In this document: one piece after another, positions 9,701-18,437 of the stretch | Layout: each line of letters starts with the position of its first letter | Position numbering within the stretch: the first letter of the stretch is position 1 | The notes under the pieces: model-generated | What the model saw: the letters and a program-made list of their open reading frames with translations, nothing else | The model's database searches: none | Told to the model about the DNA's origin: nothing | Translations under genes and position numbers: made by a program | Assembly: GCF_024699965.1 (NCBI RefSeq) | Contig: NZ_JAJOMZ010000004.1 | Span: 2,044,001-2,108,000 of the forward strand | From: Flavobacterium sp. J372 | Lineage (GTDB): Bacteria; Bacteroidota; Bacteroidia; Flavobacteriales; Flavobacteriaceae | Direction of reading: 5' to 3' | DNA length: 64,000 nt

Positions 9701-12700
9701 AATACCTACTGTAACCGGCCTTACTATTGGTACTACTTATACAGTATATGTGCGTTCACTTTGCTCTGAAACCATTTCAAGCTCATGGAATTCAAAAGCA
9801 TTCCTGGTGCCTGTTGCCAATGACATTTGTTCAAATGCAATTACACTTACTTGCGGAGGCTCAACTACGGGCACTACAGTAGGAGCAACAAATGACAATA
9901 TGCCTGTTTGTGGTATTACCGATTTAACAACACAAAACTCTGCCGGTGTTTGGTATAAATTTATAGGCGATGGCAGTGATGTAACAATCACAACCTGCGG
10001 CCCTACACAGGTAGATACAAGGATGGCTGTTTATACAGGAGAATGCGGCGCGCTTAATTGCCTTACAGGTAATGAAGACAACTCGAGCTGTACCACTGCA
10101 ACATGGTCATCACAAGTGTTGTTCAGCACTGTAAATGGTGGTGAATATTATGTACTTGTATATGCCTACGGCGATACAGCTACAGTAAACTTTAATATTG
10201 CCATGAGCTGCGTAGTACCTTGTACTCCTGCAACAACAAATGATAACTGTGCTACTGCGGTTGCACTTACCCTTGGTACTCCGCTATCAAGCAACAATAC
10301 ATGCTCTACACCATCTACAGGTGTGGCATATCCTAGCTGCGGCAGCCAGTTTTCTTCATACTATGACACATGGTATACATTTAACTCAGGCAGCAACACA
10401 ACGCTTGAAATTGCGCTTACAGCTACGGCGCCTACAGCAGTAGGTTATGCGCTTTACACAGGTACTTGTGGCGGATCATTTACACAAAGGGCTTGTAACC
10501 TTACAGGCGTTGCAACAAATGTAACAGTAACAGCTAATACTAACTATTTCCTAAGGGTGTATACTGATGGTATTGCAGGCAGAGGTAACTTTACTGTAAG
10601 CGTAAAAACACCTTGCTTAAGGCCTACAGGCGTTTCAGCGTCAGCTATAACAGTAAATACTGCTACTGTATCATGGACACCTTCAACCAGCAACCCATCT
10701 AACGGCTATGAGTATGAAGTGCGTTTCGCAGGTGCAGCAGGCAGCGGCGAGAGCGGACTTGTAGCAACCGGTGCAACATCTTCAGCAACTGTAAACCTTA
10801 CAGATTTACTTGAAGATACACAGCATACAATCTACATCCGTTCAGTTTGTGGCGCTGAAGATTATGGCCCATGGACAACAGGTACTAATTTCACTACACT
10901 TACAGGCTGTTACAGGCCAACATCTCCGGGTGTTGCAAATGTCACTGCTACTGCAGCCACATTAAGCTGGACTCCTCCTACAGAGGCGGTGCCTCAAAGT
11001 GGCTATGGTTGGGAAATACGTACATCTGGTGCTGCAGGTACAGGTTCAACCGGTTTGGCAGCTTCAGGAAACACATCAGGTACAACTGTAAATACAAATG
11101 CATTGTCACCATCTACTGCATATACATTATATGTACGTTCTCGTTGTGGCGGCTCATCATTCTCAGGATGGACAACAGGTGTTACATTTAACACTACACC
11201 GGCTAATGATGCTTGTTCGGGAGCTATTGCAATTACCTGCGGAGGCCCATCACTTACAGGCACAACTGTTGGCGCAACAAACGAGAATATGGCAGTTTGT
11301 GGTATAGCCGGTGTTACCGTGCAAAACACACCTGGCGTATGGTACAAATATGTAAGTAATGGTACTGATGTTACTTTCAGTACATGTAATGCCGGCTCAG
11401 GCGATACGCGTATTGCTGTGTATAAAGGTACCTGCGCTGCTTTAACATGCGTTGGTGGTAATGATGACAACTCTGGCTGTACAGCTTCAACATTATCATC
11501 TGAAGTGACCATTGCTGATACACAGGAAGGAGCAACATACTATATATTAGTATATGCATTTTCTTTCAGCAGCCCTGCAACAACAACAGTTAATTTTGTG
11601 CTTACTGCTACTTGTGCACCTGCCTGTACACCTGCTGCAGGAAATAATGAAAGCGCAACTGCACAAACCATTTTCTTTGGCTCTACACCAAGTAATAATA
11701 CATGTGCAACAGCCAGCCTTGGTCTTGATTACCCTAGCTGTGATAGTGCTTTTGCTACATATTATGATGTCTGGTATAAGTTTAATACCGGTTCAACAAC
11801 ATTTGTTGATATGAGCCTTACATCATCAAGTCCTGTTGCGGCAGGTTTTGCATTGTATTCAGGAACTCCGGGTGCACTTACTCAGGTAGCATCTACTTGT
11901 AATACTACCGGTGCATTAACTTCGGTTACAGGCCTTAATGCAAATACAGTTTACTATTTAAGGGTATATTCTACAAGCAAAACAGCAAGAGGTAACTTCA
12001 CCGTAAATCTTTCAGTTCCTTGCAGGGTACCAACTGGCTTACTAGTCACAAATACTGCAAACACTGCAACGCTTTACTGGACAGCTTCAGCGTCATCTCC
12101 TATGGATGGATATCAGTATGAGGTGCGTACTTCAGGCGCTGCGGGCAGCGGTTCTACCGGCCTTGCTGCAAGTGGTACAACAACATCACTATCTCAGGTA
12201 GTTACAGGCCTCTCTGTAGATACTAACTATACTGTATATGTGCGTTCGGCATGCGGAAGCTCAAGCTTCAGCCCATGGACATCAGGTGTTGCATTCCGTA
12301 CAGGTTTCTGTGTACCGGCACCTACAAGCGGTATTGGTGATGGTATTACTAAAGTATCTTACGATAGTGTAAACAATGTTACCGGAGCCGAATCTGGAAA
12401 TTATGCAAACTACGCTGCTATGAGCGGTATAGTGCAGAGGGCTAATGTGGCAAATGTAAAAGTTAAGACAGCTACTGCCGCAAATGTTAAGGTTTGGGTT
12501 GACTGGAACAATGACTTTGACTTTAATGATGCCGGTGAAGAAGTATATAGCGGTGCAACGGTTAGCGATAGCCTTACAGCATCATTTACCGTACCTATTT
12601 CAACATCTGTAGGTAACCACAGAATGAGGATTGGTGCAGGAACTTCATCTTCATTAACACCGTGCTATACAGGTACTGCTGCTGCATTTGAAGATTATAC

Positions 12701-13859
12701 TTTAAATGTTGACACAATGGGCCCTGTACATCTTAATAACGCCGCGTGTAACAGTACAGTTACAAGCTTTACATCAGCATTGTATACAACTACAGCTATT
12801 GGCGCGCAGGCTTACAGATTCAGGGTTAAAAACGGCGCATCAGAGCAGGTTATAGAAAGAACAACAACTTTCATTTCTCTTAACATGCTTACTGCACCGG
12901 CTTACGGAGTTACATATTTAATTGATGTAGCTGTTAAACTAAACGGAGAATGGACAGACTATGGTAAAGAATGTAAAGTAACAACAGTAAATCCTGTTCA
13001 GTCCAGCAAGCTAGAACTTTGTAACACAGGAGGAACATCTGTGTCATCATTTGCAACACCATTGTATGCTGTTAATGTACCTGCAGCAACAAACTACAGG
13101 TTCCAGGTTACATCTTCACAAGGTACAGTTACGTTTGACAGGCCATCAAGGTTCTTTACAATAAGCATGCTTGCTTCATATGACTATAATACTGATTATT
13201 CAGTGAGGGTTGCAACTCTTTCAGGAGGAGTGTGGTCGGCATATGGTGATGCTTGTATAATACGTGTTGATATGCCTACTTCAACACTAACTGCACAATA
13301 TTGTGGTGGTACAGTTACTAAGAAAGGCCTGCCTATTTATGCTACAAACGTTCCTCGTGCAATTTCATACCGTTTCAGGGTAACTTACAATGGTACACCT
13401 TATGAAATCAACAGGAGTGTAGCTTACTTCACGCTTAGCCAGGTACCTACATTTATTCCATTAGGAGCAACAGTATCTGTTGAAGTAAAAGCACTTACAG
13501 CAGGCGCTGAGTCGGCATACGGCGCAGCATGTAATGTAACTCTTCTTAATCCTAACGGAAGGCCTGGTGCAGATAATGAATCTGACGCTGAGACAGCCAG
13601 AGCATCTGAAACTAAGCTTTCCGGCTTCCCTAATCCTTTCAGAGAAACGTTTGTGTTAAACTTTACAACTGAGAGCGAAGAGATGGTTAATATTGTAGTA
13701 TATGATATGACCGGGAAACTTGTAGATAAACGTACAGTATCGGCTAATGAACTGCCAACGCTGCAAATTGGAGACAATTTTGCTGCAGGTGTTTACAATC
13801 TTATCCTTACGCAGGGTGAAACAATTAAAACACTGCGAGTGGTAAAGAACGTTAACTAA
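6795..13859 (+). CDS. Giant type IX-secreted multidomain surface protein (fibronectin III / GEVED repeats)
   Basis: This is a 2354-residue exported protein, probably an adhesin or cell-surface binding protein. A long signal region ends near residue 66 (FFLLFSSWDAFSQ). A cleaved-adhesin/MAM-like domain follows (about 67-232). After several fibronectin type III-like modules comes a GEVED domain (about 423-583), with the WIDYNDDGTF and GETEDYLV motifs. More fibronectin III modules alternate with pre-peptidase-like beta domains. A second GEVED domain (about 1838-1973) is followed by three tandem ~90-residue beta repeats and a type A Por secretion tail (about 2274-2354, SGFPNPF...GVYNLIL). The tail predicts export by the type IX system and attachment to the outer surface. 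Composition is Thr/Ser/Ala/Gly-rich. The N-terminal ~45 residues before the hydrophobic core are unusually long, so a later start is possible. The ligand is unknown. Confidence 0.9.
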   Translation: MNQNYQFLARGSSAPAKMCRSAIAPPLEQSSFRERTWRSCLNLKNYCTALLMLFFLLFSSWDAFSQVSINETFDGTTTPPSGWAYTSFSRTTTVPCAGAGAIRKNQWSSSTTGNATTPTWTSNGQNVSIQFSYKLLNYSSSTPTVAMPNSPAWGSIITELSTNGGTSYGITVGTIDATNHVVSTSCATKSYVVPGSSVPAASSLKVRFRLTFAGSTPDYFVYLDDVVITQVSLNPPSCITSPTAPTNNATAVTSPVFTWPAASGAPTGYKFYLGTDAQATNVLNGTDVAAVTSYTYTGALTPATVYYWKVVPYNANGDATSCTAWSFTTGATPACLSTSAPASGTTTSYSTQRITWSAVSGATSYDVYFGTTNPPVFATNQTALSYAPVLAANTTYYWRVVPRNITGGSTECAINTLSTASAIYCVPSTTNGCTDGDVIARVQLNTLDNNSGTGCPSGTLGYSDYTSNSSLTTTLQAGASYQCKVWAGQYGEGYAAWIDYNDDGTFASNERIGYSNGQVAGSGSVGVLGSSATFTISLACNPPVGVHRMRVRAMFNTNGIDVTPCGSNSYGETEDYLVTITEPAACPQPSNLAVGTITATTANLSWVLGCAETAWEVLVQPASSPAPTAETTGVSATAVNYVAEGLSAGIPYNFYVRANCGPEDGVSLWSGPISFNTPPNQAPECATPLLPENGATEVALGANASVNISWSPSTTGQVATSYDVYFGQTPTTLTNLGNTTGTNVNITGLVAGQTNYWKVVPKNSVGSADIDNCTLFSFTTAIPPGDTCATALNLGALTSPYTSTTANFTNHINLTCDASGELSPDGYYYIDVPANYTLNIAQTANGYDSVIYVGYGTCGNLTSISCFDEPDTQATSWMNLTGGTARVYWIQDGYGDSGSFTLTWSLAPPPDCLPPTALVTNVSGTSADISWTASESAPTGGYQYEVRRTGAVLSGNTGLIASGTTTDNSIPTVTGLTIGTTYTVYVRSLCSETISSSWNSKAFLVPVANDICSNAITLTCGGSTTGTTVGATNDNMPVCGITDLTTQNSAGVWYKFIGDGSDVTITTCGPTQVDTRMAVYTGECGALNCLTGNEDNSSCTTATWSSQVLFSTVNGGEYYVLVYAYGDTATVNFNIAMSCVVPCTPATTNDNCATAVALTLGTPLSSNNTCSTPSTGVAYPSCGSQFSSYYDTWYTFNSGSNTTLEIALTATAPTAVGYALYTGTCGGSFTQRACNLTGVATNVTVTANTNYFLRVYTDGIAGRGNFTVSVKTPCLRPTGVSASAITVNTATVSWTPSTSNPSNGYEYEVRFAGAAGSGESGLVATGATSSATVNLTDLLEDTQHTIYIRSVCGAEDYGPWTTGTNFTTLTGCYRPTSPGVANVTATAATLSWTPPTEAVPQSGYGWEIRTSGAAGTGSTGLAASGNTSGTTVNTNALSPSTAYTLYVRSRCGGSSFSGWTTGVTFNTTPANDACSGAIAITCGGPSLTGTTVGATNENMAVCGIAGVTVQNTPGVWYKYVSNGTDVTFSTCNAGSGDTRIAVYKGTCAALTCVGGNDDNSGCTASTLSSEVTIADTQEGATYYILVYAFSFSSPATTTVNFVLTATCAPACTPAAGNNESATAQTIFFGSTPSNNTCATASLGLDYPSCDSAFATYYDVWYKFNTGSTTFVDMSLTSSSPVAAGFALYSGTPGALTQVASTCNTTGALTSVTGLNANTVYYLRVYSTSKTARGNFTVNLSVPCRVPTGLLVTNTANTATLYWTASASSPMDGYQYEVRTSGAAGSGSTGLAASGTTTSLSQVVTGLSVDTNYTVYVRSACGSSSFSPWTSGVAFRTGFCVPAPTSGIGDGITKVSYDSVNNVTGAESGNYANYAAMSGIVQRANVANVKVKTATAANVKVWVDWNNDFDFNDAGEEVYSGATVSDSLTASFTVPISTSVGNHRMRIGAGTSSSLTPCYTGTAAAFEDYTLNVDTMGPVHLNNAACNSTVTSFTSALYTTTAIGAQAYRFRVKNGASEQVIERTTTFISLNMLTAPAYGVTYLIDVAVKLNGEWTDYGKECKVTTVNPVQSSKLELCNTGGTSVSSFATPLYAVNVPAATNYRFQVTSSQGTVTFDRPSRFFTISMLASYDYNTDYSVRVATLSGGVWSAYGDACIIRVDMPTSTLTAQYCGGTVTKKGLPIYATNVPRAISYRFRVTYNGTPYEINRSVAYFTLSQVPTFIPLGATVSVEVKALTAGAESAYGAACNVTLLNPNGRPGADNESDAETARASETKLSGFPNPFRETFVLNFTTESEEMVNIVVYDMTGKLVDKRTVSANELPTLQIGDNFAAGVYNLILTQGETIKTLRVVKNVN
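9816..12305 (+). repeat. Duplicated ~1.1-1.4 kb module inside the surface protein gene
   Basis: Residues from about 1008 and from about 1470 start with the same layout: a Cys-rich beta domain (ITLTCGG / IAITCGG, GVWYKF / GVWYKY), a second beta domain ending GNFTV, then fibronectin III. The first copy carries two fibronectin III modules and the second copy one. The copies are diverged but clearly homologous, which indicates an internal duplication. Confidence 0.75.
12720..13560 (+). repeat. Three tandem ~90-residue beta repeats before the secretion tail
   Basis: Each unit has the pattern C-x-T...LYA..V..A..YRFRV...FFTLSML...YSV.V......YG.AC.V. They lie between the second GEVED domain and the Por tail. 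They probably form a stalk of beta-sandwich domains next to the cell surface. Confidence 0.65.
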
Positions 13860-13882
13860 TACATAGTTGCATTATCTTTAAG

Positions 13883-13914
13883 ATGCCTCTTCCTGTAAAG
13901 GAAGGGGCATTTTT
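13883..13914 (+). terminator. Rho-independent terminator of the surface protein gene
   Basis: An 11-base stem (ATGCCTCTTCC / GGAAGGGGCAT, one G-U type pair) has a six-base loop and is followed by TTTT. It sits 24 bases after the stop codon. Confidence 0.8.
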
Positions 13915-14037
13915 ATTAGTACACTCTGTCTGTAAATAAGACAATTCTAAAGTGTTATTGTGCAAGACTTTCATGCTATATGCAACAATAAGCAAGGAGA
14001 GATTTGCCCCCGATTAGTACTGAACATCCATATAAAT

Positions 14038-14070
14038 AAAACAGCCCCACTGTTATAGAAGGGCTGTTTT
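14038..14070 (-). terminator. Terminator of the serine hydrolase gene (possibly bidirectional)
   Basis: There is a perfect ten-base stem AAAACAGCCC / GGGCTGTTTT with A and T runs on both sides. It lies 11 bases past the end of the minus-strand gene and could also stop transcription coming from the plus strand. Confidence 0.75.
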
Positions 14071-14080
14071 AATATTACAT

Positions 14081-15253
14081 TTATTCCGGTGAATCGTCTT
14101 TATCTGCTTTGATAGGGTAGGTGCCGAATAAAGGTGACATCTTCCAGATTTTGTAGGGTTTATAAGAAAACCGGTTTGAAAGTGCAATCATGGTAACAGT
14201 ATCTTGCTTAAGTGTCACATATGAAGATGTATTGCCGTGCCACCAGCCGTTGTGGTAAAATACTTTCTCACCTGTTTCCCATTCGTGCAGCCTTATGCCA
14301 AGCCCATAGTTTTTTACGCCCTTGTTTTCATAACTATACCCCTTAAACACCTGCTTAACCAAATCAGGGCTTAAAAAATCATCGCTGTAGGTAGCAAGGT
14401 CAAACTTCAGCAGGTCACGAGGCGTTGAGTATATGTTTTTGTCGCCATACACATCATCAAGAAAATCAAACCCATAAAGCACATTATTGCCTTTATAGCT
14501 CTGGCTGGCTGTTGCCTTATGCTTTTTATAATCAAATACATAAGTATTTTTCATGCCTATAGGGCTAAAAATAAATTTTTGCATTGCATCGCGGTAATTC
14601 ATTTCTGTCGCTTTTTCAATAATGAGCGCAAGTATGGCGAAGTTGGTATTACAATAACCGAACTTTTTATCAGGCCTGAAGTAAAGGCCGAATTTGTGCT
14701 TAGCCAGCAGGTTCAGTACATCCTGGTTGGTAAGCATGGTACGGTTCCATATCTTTCGGTCATCAGCAAAGTAGGCATAGTTTGGCAGCCCGCTCCGGTG
14801 GTTCAGCAGCATTTTAATCGTAATGCCATCATAAGGAAATGTCGGCAGGATGGTATTCACTTTCTGGTCAAGCGAAAGCTTATCTTTATCAATAAGCTTA
14901 AGCACCAATGCTGCGGTAAGCACTTTACTTACCGAAGCTATGTGTATAGGTGTATTTTCAGTGATTTCTTCTTTTTTACTTCGGTTACTGAATCCGCCAT
15001 AGGTTTCATAAATAATTTCTCCGTTTTTGGCAACCAGCATACCGCCGCTCAGGTCATCTTTGGGCCAAAGCTTTTTGTAGAAATTATCAACGCTGTTGTG
15101 TTTTGATGTTTTATAAGCTTCAGATACTGTATTAAATTGCGTAACGCTATCATTGTTGCCTGAAAGATTATCAGCAAGATGCCTGCCTTCATTTTTGCAG
15201 GATAACAGTAGTAAAGGTGAAAGTATGTAGGGTATATATCGTGTAAATCTCAT
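14081..15253 (-). CDS. Beta-lactamase-family serine hydrolase, lipoprotein
   Basis: This is a class C beta-lactamase / D-Ala-D-Ala carboxypeptidase-fold hydrolase. Such proteins act as peptidases, esterases or penicillin-binding proteins, and the substrate cannot be told here. The three family motifs are present: S-x-x-K in IASVSKVLTAAL, Y-x-N in FGYCNTNFAIL, and H-x-G in FYHNGWWHG. I place the start at the Met at 15253. That gives a lipoprotein signal (MRFTRYIPYILSPLLLLSC) with Cys19 as the lipidated residue; an upstream in-frame Met at 15334 would spoil it. The protein is probably anchored in a membrane on the periplasmic or outer side. It is transcribed alone and ends at its own terminator. 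Confidence 0.85.
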   Translation of the reverse strand: MRFTRYIPYILSPLLLLSCKNEGRHLADNLSGNNDSVTQFNTVSEAYKTSKHNSVDNFYKKLWPKDDLSGGMLVAKNGEIIYETYGGFSNRSKKEEITENTPIHIASVSKVLTAALVLKLIDKDKLSLDQKVNTILPTFPYDGITIKMLLNHRSGLPNYAYFADDRKIWNRTMLTNQDVLNLLAKHKFGLYFRPDKKFGYCNTNFAILALIIEKATEMNYRDAMQKFIFSPIGMKNTYVFDYKKHKATASQSYKGNNVLYGFDFLDDVYGDKNIYSTPRDLLKFDLATYSDDFLSPDLVKQVFKGYSYENKGVKNYGLGIRLHEWETGEKVFYHNGWWHGNTSSYVTLKQDTVTMIALSNRFSYKPYKIWKMSPLFGTYPIKADKDDSPE

Positions 15254-15445
15254 TAATATAAAATTGGCGTAAAGTGGCAAATATAAAGAAACCGAAATTT
15301 TTTTGCCGGGGTTTTTATAGAAGGTTAACATCAAAAAAACTGAAAATAGTATAGAAACGCCTACTAAGGATTTGATAGCAAATAAATTACATAATGATGA
15401 TTTTCAACATTCCTAAAAAAGTATGCCGCTATCATTAAAAACCAT

Positions 15446-15453
15446 TATTTTTA
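15446..15453 (+). promoter_or_regulatory. -7 box (TATTTTTA) upstream of menB
   Basis: This box matches TAnnTTTG at seven of eight positions, 21 bases before the menB ATG. No strong -33 box is visible. Confidence 0.4.
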
Positions 15454-15474
15454 CAGATAAATATAACTATTGCC

Positions 15475-16317
15475 ATGAGCGAAATAAACTGGAAAACTGT
15501 AAAAGAATTTGAAGATATAACCTATAAGAAATGTGATGGTGTGGCACGCATAGCCTTTAACAGGCCTGATGTACGCAATGCGTTCCGCCCGAAAACAACC
15601 AGCGAACTGTTTGAAGCTTTCCTTGATGCCCGGGAAGATACTTCTATAGGCGTAGTACTGCTTTCAGCAGAGGGGCCATCATCTAAAGACGGTGTGTATT
15701 CATTTTGCAGCGGAGGCGACCAAAAGGCTCGCGGCCACCAGGGTTATGTAGGCGATGATGGTATGCACAGGCTGAATATCCTGGAAGTACAGCGCCTTAT
15801 ACGCTTTATGCCAAAAGTGGTTATAGCAGTTGTTCCTGGCTGGGCAGTAGGTGGCGGGCATAGCCTTCATGTGGTGTGTGACCTTACGCTGGCGAGCAAA
15901 GAACACGCGATTTTTAAACAAACTGATGCAGACGTAACCAGCTTTGACGGAGGGTATGGCTCGGCTTACCTTGCTAAGATGGTAGGGCAGAAGCGTGCCA
16001 GGGAGATTTTCTTTCTTGGGCGCAATTATTCGGCACAGGAAGCTTATGAAATGGGTATGGTAAATGCCGTTATACCTCATGCTGAGCTTGAGGACACGGC
16101 TTATGAATGGGCACAGGAGATACTTGGTAAATCGCCAACTGCAATTAAGATGCTGAAGTTTGCTTTTAACCTTACCGATGACGGAATGGTAGGCCAGCAG
16201 GTGTTTGCCGGTGAAGCAACCCGTTTAACTTACATGACTGAAGAAGCCAAAGAAGGCCGCGATGCATTCCTTGAAAAAAGGAAACCGAATTTCAGGGATA
16301 TTAAATGGATTCCGTAA
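15475..16317 (+). CDS. menB: 1,4-dihydroxy-2-naphthoyl-CoA synthase
   Basis: This crotonase-fold enzyme closes the second ring of the naphthoquinone from o-succinylbenzoyl-CoA in menaquinone synthesis. The 280-residue protein has the MenB signatures SGGDQKARGHQGYVGDDG and GWAVGGGHSLHVVCDLTLAS, with the oxyanion-hole glycines. FDGGYGSAYLAKMVG follows, and the C terminus (RKPNFRDIKWIP) is typical. The next gene starts at the base directly after its stop codon. This suggests one transcript running on through the PH-domain genes towards menA. Confidence 0.96.
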   Translation: MSEINWKTVKEFEDITYKKCDGVARIAFNRPDVRNAFRPKTTSELFEAFLDAREDTSIGVVLLSAEGPSSKDGVYSFCSGGDQKARGHQGYVGDDGMHRLNILEVQRLIRFMPKVVIAVVPGWAVGGGHSLHVVCDLTLASKEHAIFKQTDADVTSFDGGYGSAYLAKMVGQKRAREIFFLGRNYSAQEAYEMGMVNAVIPHAELEDTAYEWAQEILGKSPTAIKMLKFAFNLTDDGMVGQQVFAGEATRLTYMTEEAKEGRDAFLEKRKPNFRDIKWIP

Positions 16318-16842
16318 ATGGAAAATTTCAGCAACGAAACTATTGATGTAGCTACACTTCCAAAATTTGAGGAAACTGCACTTGCCGGCCTTGAGCCTGC
16401 ATACTGGAAGGTGGTACTGTTTAATATTGCTTTAACTTTTTTGATTATAGCTTCGGCAGCCTATTTGGTATTTTATTTTGCAGATAATCTTCCTGTTCAA
16501 TTTTGGATAGTGGCAGTAGCTTTTTTCACAGGGCTTTTATTAAGTGTAATTATCGCCATGATAAGCTTTAAGAATAAAGGTTACGCCTTCAGGGAACATG
16601 ATATCATTTACCGGACAGGGGCAATTGCCATAAGTACGCATATTATACCTTATAACCGTATACAGCACGCCGCGTTGCATGAAGGCTTCATATCTAGGAA
16701 ACTTGGCCTCGCCGCTGTTGAGATATTTACCGCAGGTGGTGACGGCAGCGACATGAAGATTCCGGGCTTAAAAAAAGCCCAGGCTGAAAACCTCAGACAG
16801 CTTATTGTAGGAAAGATTATAAAACAATCAGCTGATGAATAG
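16318..16842 (+). CDS. Membrane protein with bacterial PH domain (YdbS-like)
   Basis: This is a 174-residue protein with two membrane helices (about 33-55 and 60-82), followed by a bPH2 (DUF304) domain. That domain contains the family pattern TGAIAISTHIIPYNRIQHAALHEG, here split over 615-680 of the gene's neighbourhood. YdbS/YdbT proteins form membrane complexes whose function is poorly known; resistance to antimicrobial peptides has been reported for the Bacillus pair. The start abuts the menB stop, and the 3' end overlaps the next gene by eight bases, so the pair is translationally coupled. Confidence 0.8.
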   Translation: MENFSNETIDVATLPKFEETALAGLEPAYWKVVLFNIALTFLIIASAAYLVFYFADNLPVQFWIVAVAFFTGLLLSVIIAMISFKNKGYAFREHDIIYRTGAIAISTHIIPYNRIQHAALHEGFISRKLGLAAVEIFTAGGDGSDMKIPGLKKAQAENLRQLIVGKIIKQSADE

Positions 16843-18342
16843 TGACTTTACCCAACCGCAGCGGCAATCTTTTGTTGGGGTTGTGGTAATGTTTGCCGAC
16901 ACCTTCCAGAAATTTGCCCGTGCCATTTTTCCGGTCGTAATTGGCCTGGCTTTCCAGATCAATAAAATCGGGAAGGGTTATTTTGTACTGGGGGTGGGCG
17001 TTATATTTACCATAATAGCTATAATTGCTTATTTAAGATATCGGAACTTTACTTTCTACATTGATGAAGAAAACGAAGAATTCATTATTAACGAAGGCAT
17101 AATCAACAAAAGCCGGCTTGCCATACCGCTTGATAAGATACAGCAGGTAAACATAAACCAGTCGTTGCTGCAGCGGATTATAGATGTTCATTCGCTTGAA
17201 GTGGATACCGCCGGTACAAATAAGCAGGAAGTATCTATTAAGGCTATATCTCAGGAGCTGGCTGCATCGTTAAAGACCCGCCTGATGGATGGTGGAAAAG
17301 GTGAGGATGTTTTAACTGAGGAGTATGTGGCTGGATCTACTGCTGAAACCGGGAAACCTTTGGTAACAATATGCCTTGCCAGCCTTTTCAGGACAGGAAT
17401 AACATCAAATTATGCGCGGAGTTTTGCGCTGCTGCTTGCATTTACTATATCGACATTTCAATATATTGAAGATTATATAAATGTTGCAGGATTTGACGAT
17501 GATCCGCTTGACGATTATATTAATGCTGAACTGGCCCTACGCTTCCTGACGTTTATAATTATTGGCGTTATGGCGCTTGTACTTGTCATTAACCTGAGCC
17601 GTACAATAATACGGTACTTCGGCTACAAAATTATAAAACAGCAAGGTGCGCTGCTGCTTTCGTACGGGCTTATCAATACAAGGAATACAATCCTTCGCCC
17701 GAACAAAATCCAGTACCTGACCCTGGGACGCAATTATTTCCAGAAGAAACTAAATGTGCAGGACTTAAAAATCCGCCAGGCATCAGGTAATGAACCTGCA
17801 GATAATGAAAAAAGAAAGCTGCTATTGAAATCCCCGGATTAAGCACTGATGAAAAAGACAGTTTGCTTCAACTTCTGCTAGGCGCTCTACCTGAAAAAGG
17901 AGTTATGCTCAAACCCAATATCCGTAAAATAATTGTGCCTGTCTTTTTCTGGCTTGTGCTGCCTTTAAGCATTTATTTCGGTTTAGGTTACGCTGCTGAG
18001 CCTAGTATATTCAACTTCATCAATTTTGTGCCGGTGTATGTTTTAGCTATCAGTATCCTTATTTACTTTGCTTTCCGTCATAGCAGGTTGTATGTAAGCG
18101 AAGGTTTCATTATAAAACAAAGCGGCGCGTGGGATATTGATGTTGACTACCTACAGCCACACAAAATACAAAGCATGAAGCTCACACAATATTTCTGGCA
18201 AAAAAGCGCCGATGTAGGCAAGGTAAAACTTTACACAGCTGGAGGAGCCATAAACTTCGGGCCGGCTAATTATAAAAAACTAAAGCAGTTTGCCAACTAC
18301 TGGCTATATCAGGTAGAAGCAGGGAATAAAGATTGGATGTGA
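16835..18342 (+). pseudogene. YdbT-like multi-PH-domain membrane protein, frameshifted
   Basis: This is the larger partner of the preceding YdbS-like protein. It has three bPH2 modules separated by pairs of membrane helices. The first 335 residues are in one frame and stop at 17842. The rest (last PH module, FITIKQSGAWDIDVDY region) continues in another frame to 18342. A run of six A at 17808-17813 is the break point. One more A gives DNEKKKAAIEIPGLSTDEK and joins the two parts without loss. No other damage is seen, so a sequencing or assembly error is the likelier cause. The Met at 17863 is internal. Confidence 0.82.
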
Positions 18343-18349
18343 GTCCGAT

Positions 18350-18435
18350 GATTCGATTTTCGACTGGTCGACTTCAGAAGCGACGGTTGCAAATCGAATT
18401 CATCCTATAGTCGAATCTAAAAATCGAACAATCGA
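18350..18435. repeat. TCGA-rich intergenic microrepeats
   Basis: The 95-base gap before menA contains many copies of ATCGAA/TTCGAT in both orientations. GATTCGA near 18350 is the reverse complement of TCGAATC near 18412. This resembles the short AT-rich filler repeats common between flavobacterial genes. No function is evident. Confidence 0.45.
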
Positions 18436-18437
18436 AG

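Noticed and set aside
11003..11512. Long open frame (169 codons) on the minus strand inside the surface protein gene
   Set aside because: It is a shadow of the repetitive Thr/Ala-rich coding strand; similar shadows occur elsewhere in this gene and none has a promoter or recognised domain.
9816..12305. Regular repeats in the surface protein gene considered as CRISPR or satellite DNA
   Set aside because: The units are long, diverged and in frame with protein domains, with no short identical repeats and unique spacers.
14519..15106. 195-codon open frame on the plus strand across the serine hydrolase gene
   Set aside because: The minus strand carries all three catalytic motifs; the plus frame is cysteine- and phenylalanine-rich noise.
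17863..18342. Separate 159-codon gene after the ydbT-like fragment
   Set aside because: One added A in the upstream run joins it in frame to the preceding protein, and coding similarity extends upstream of its Met.
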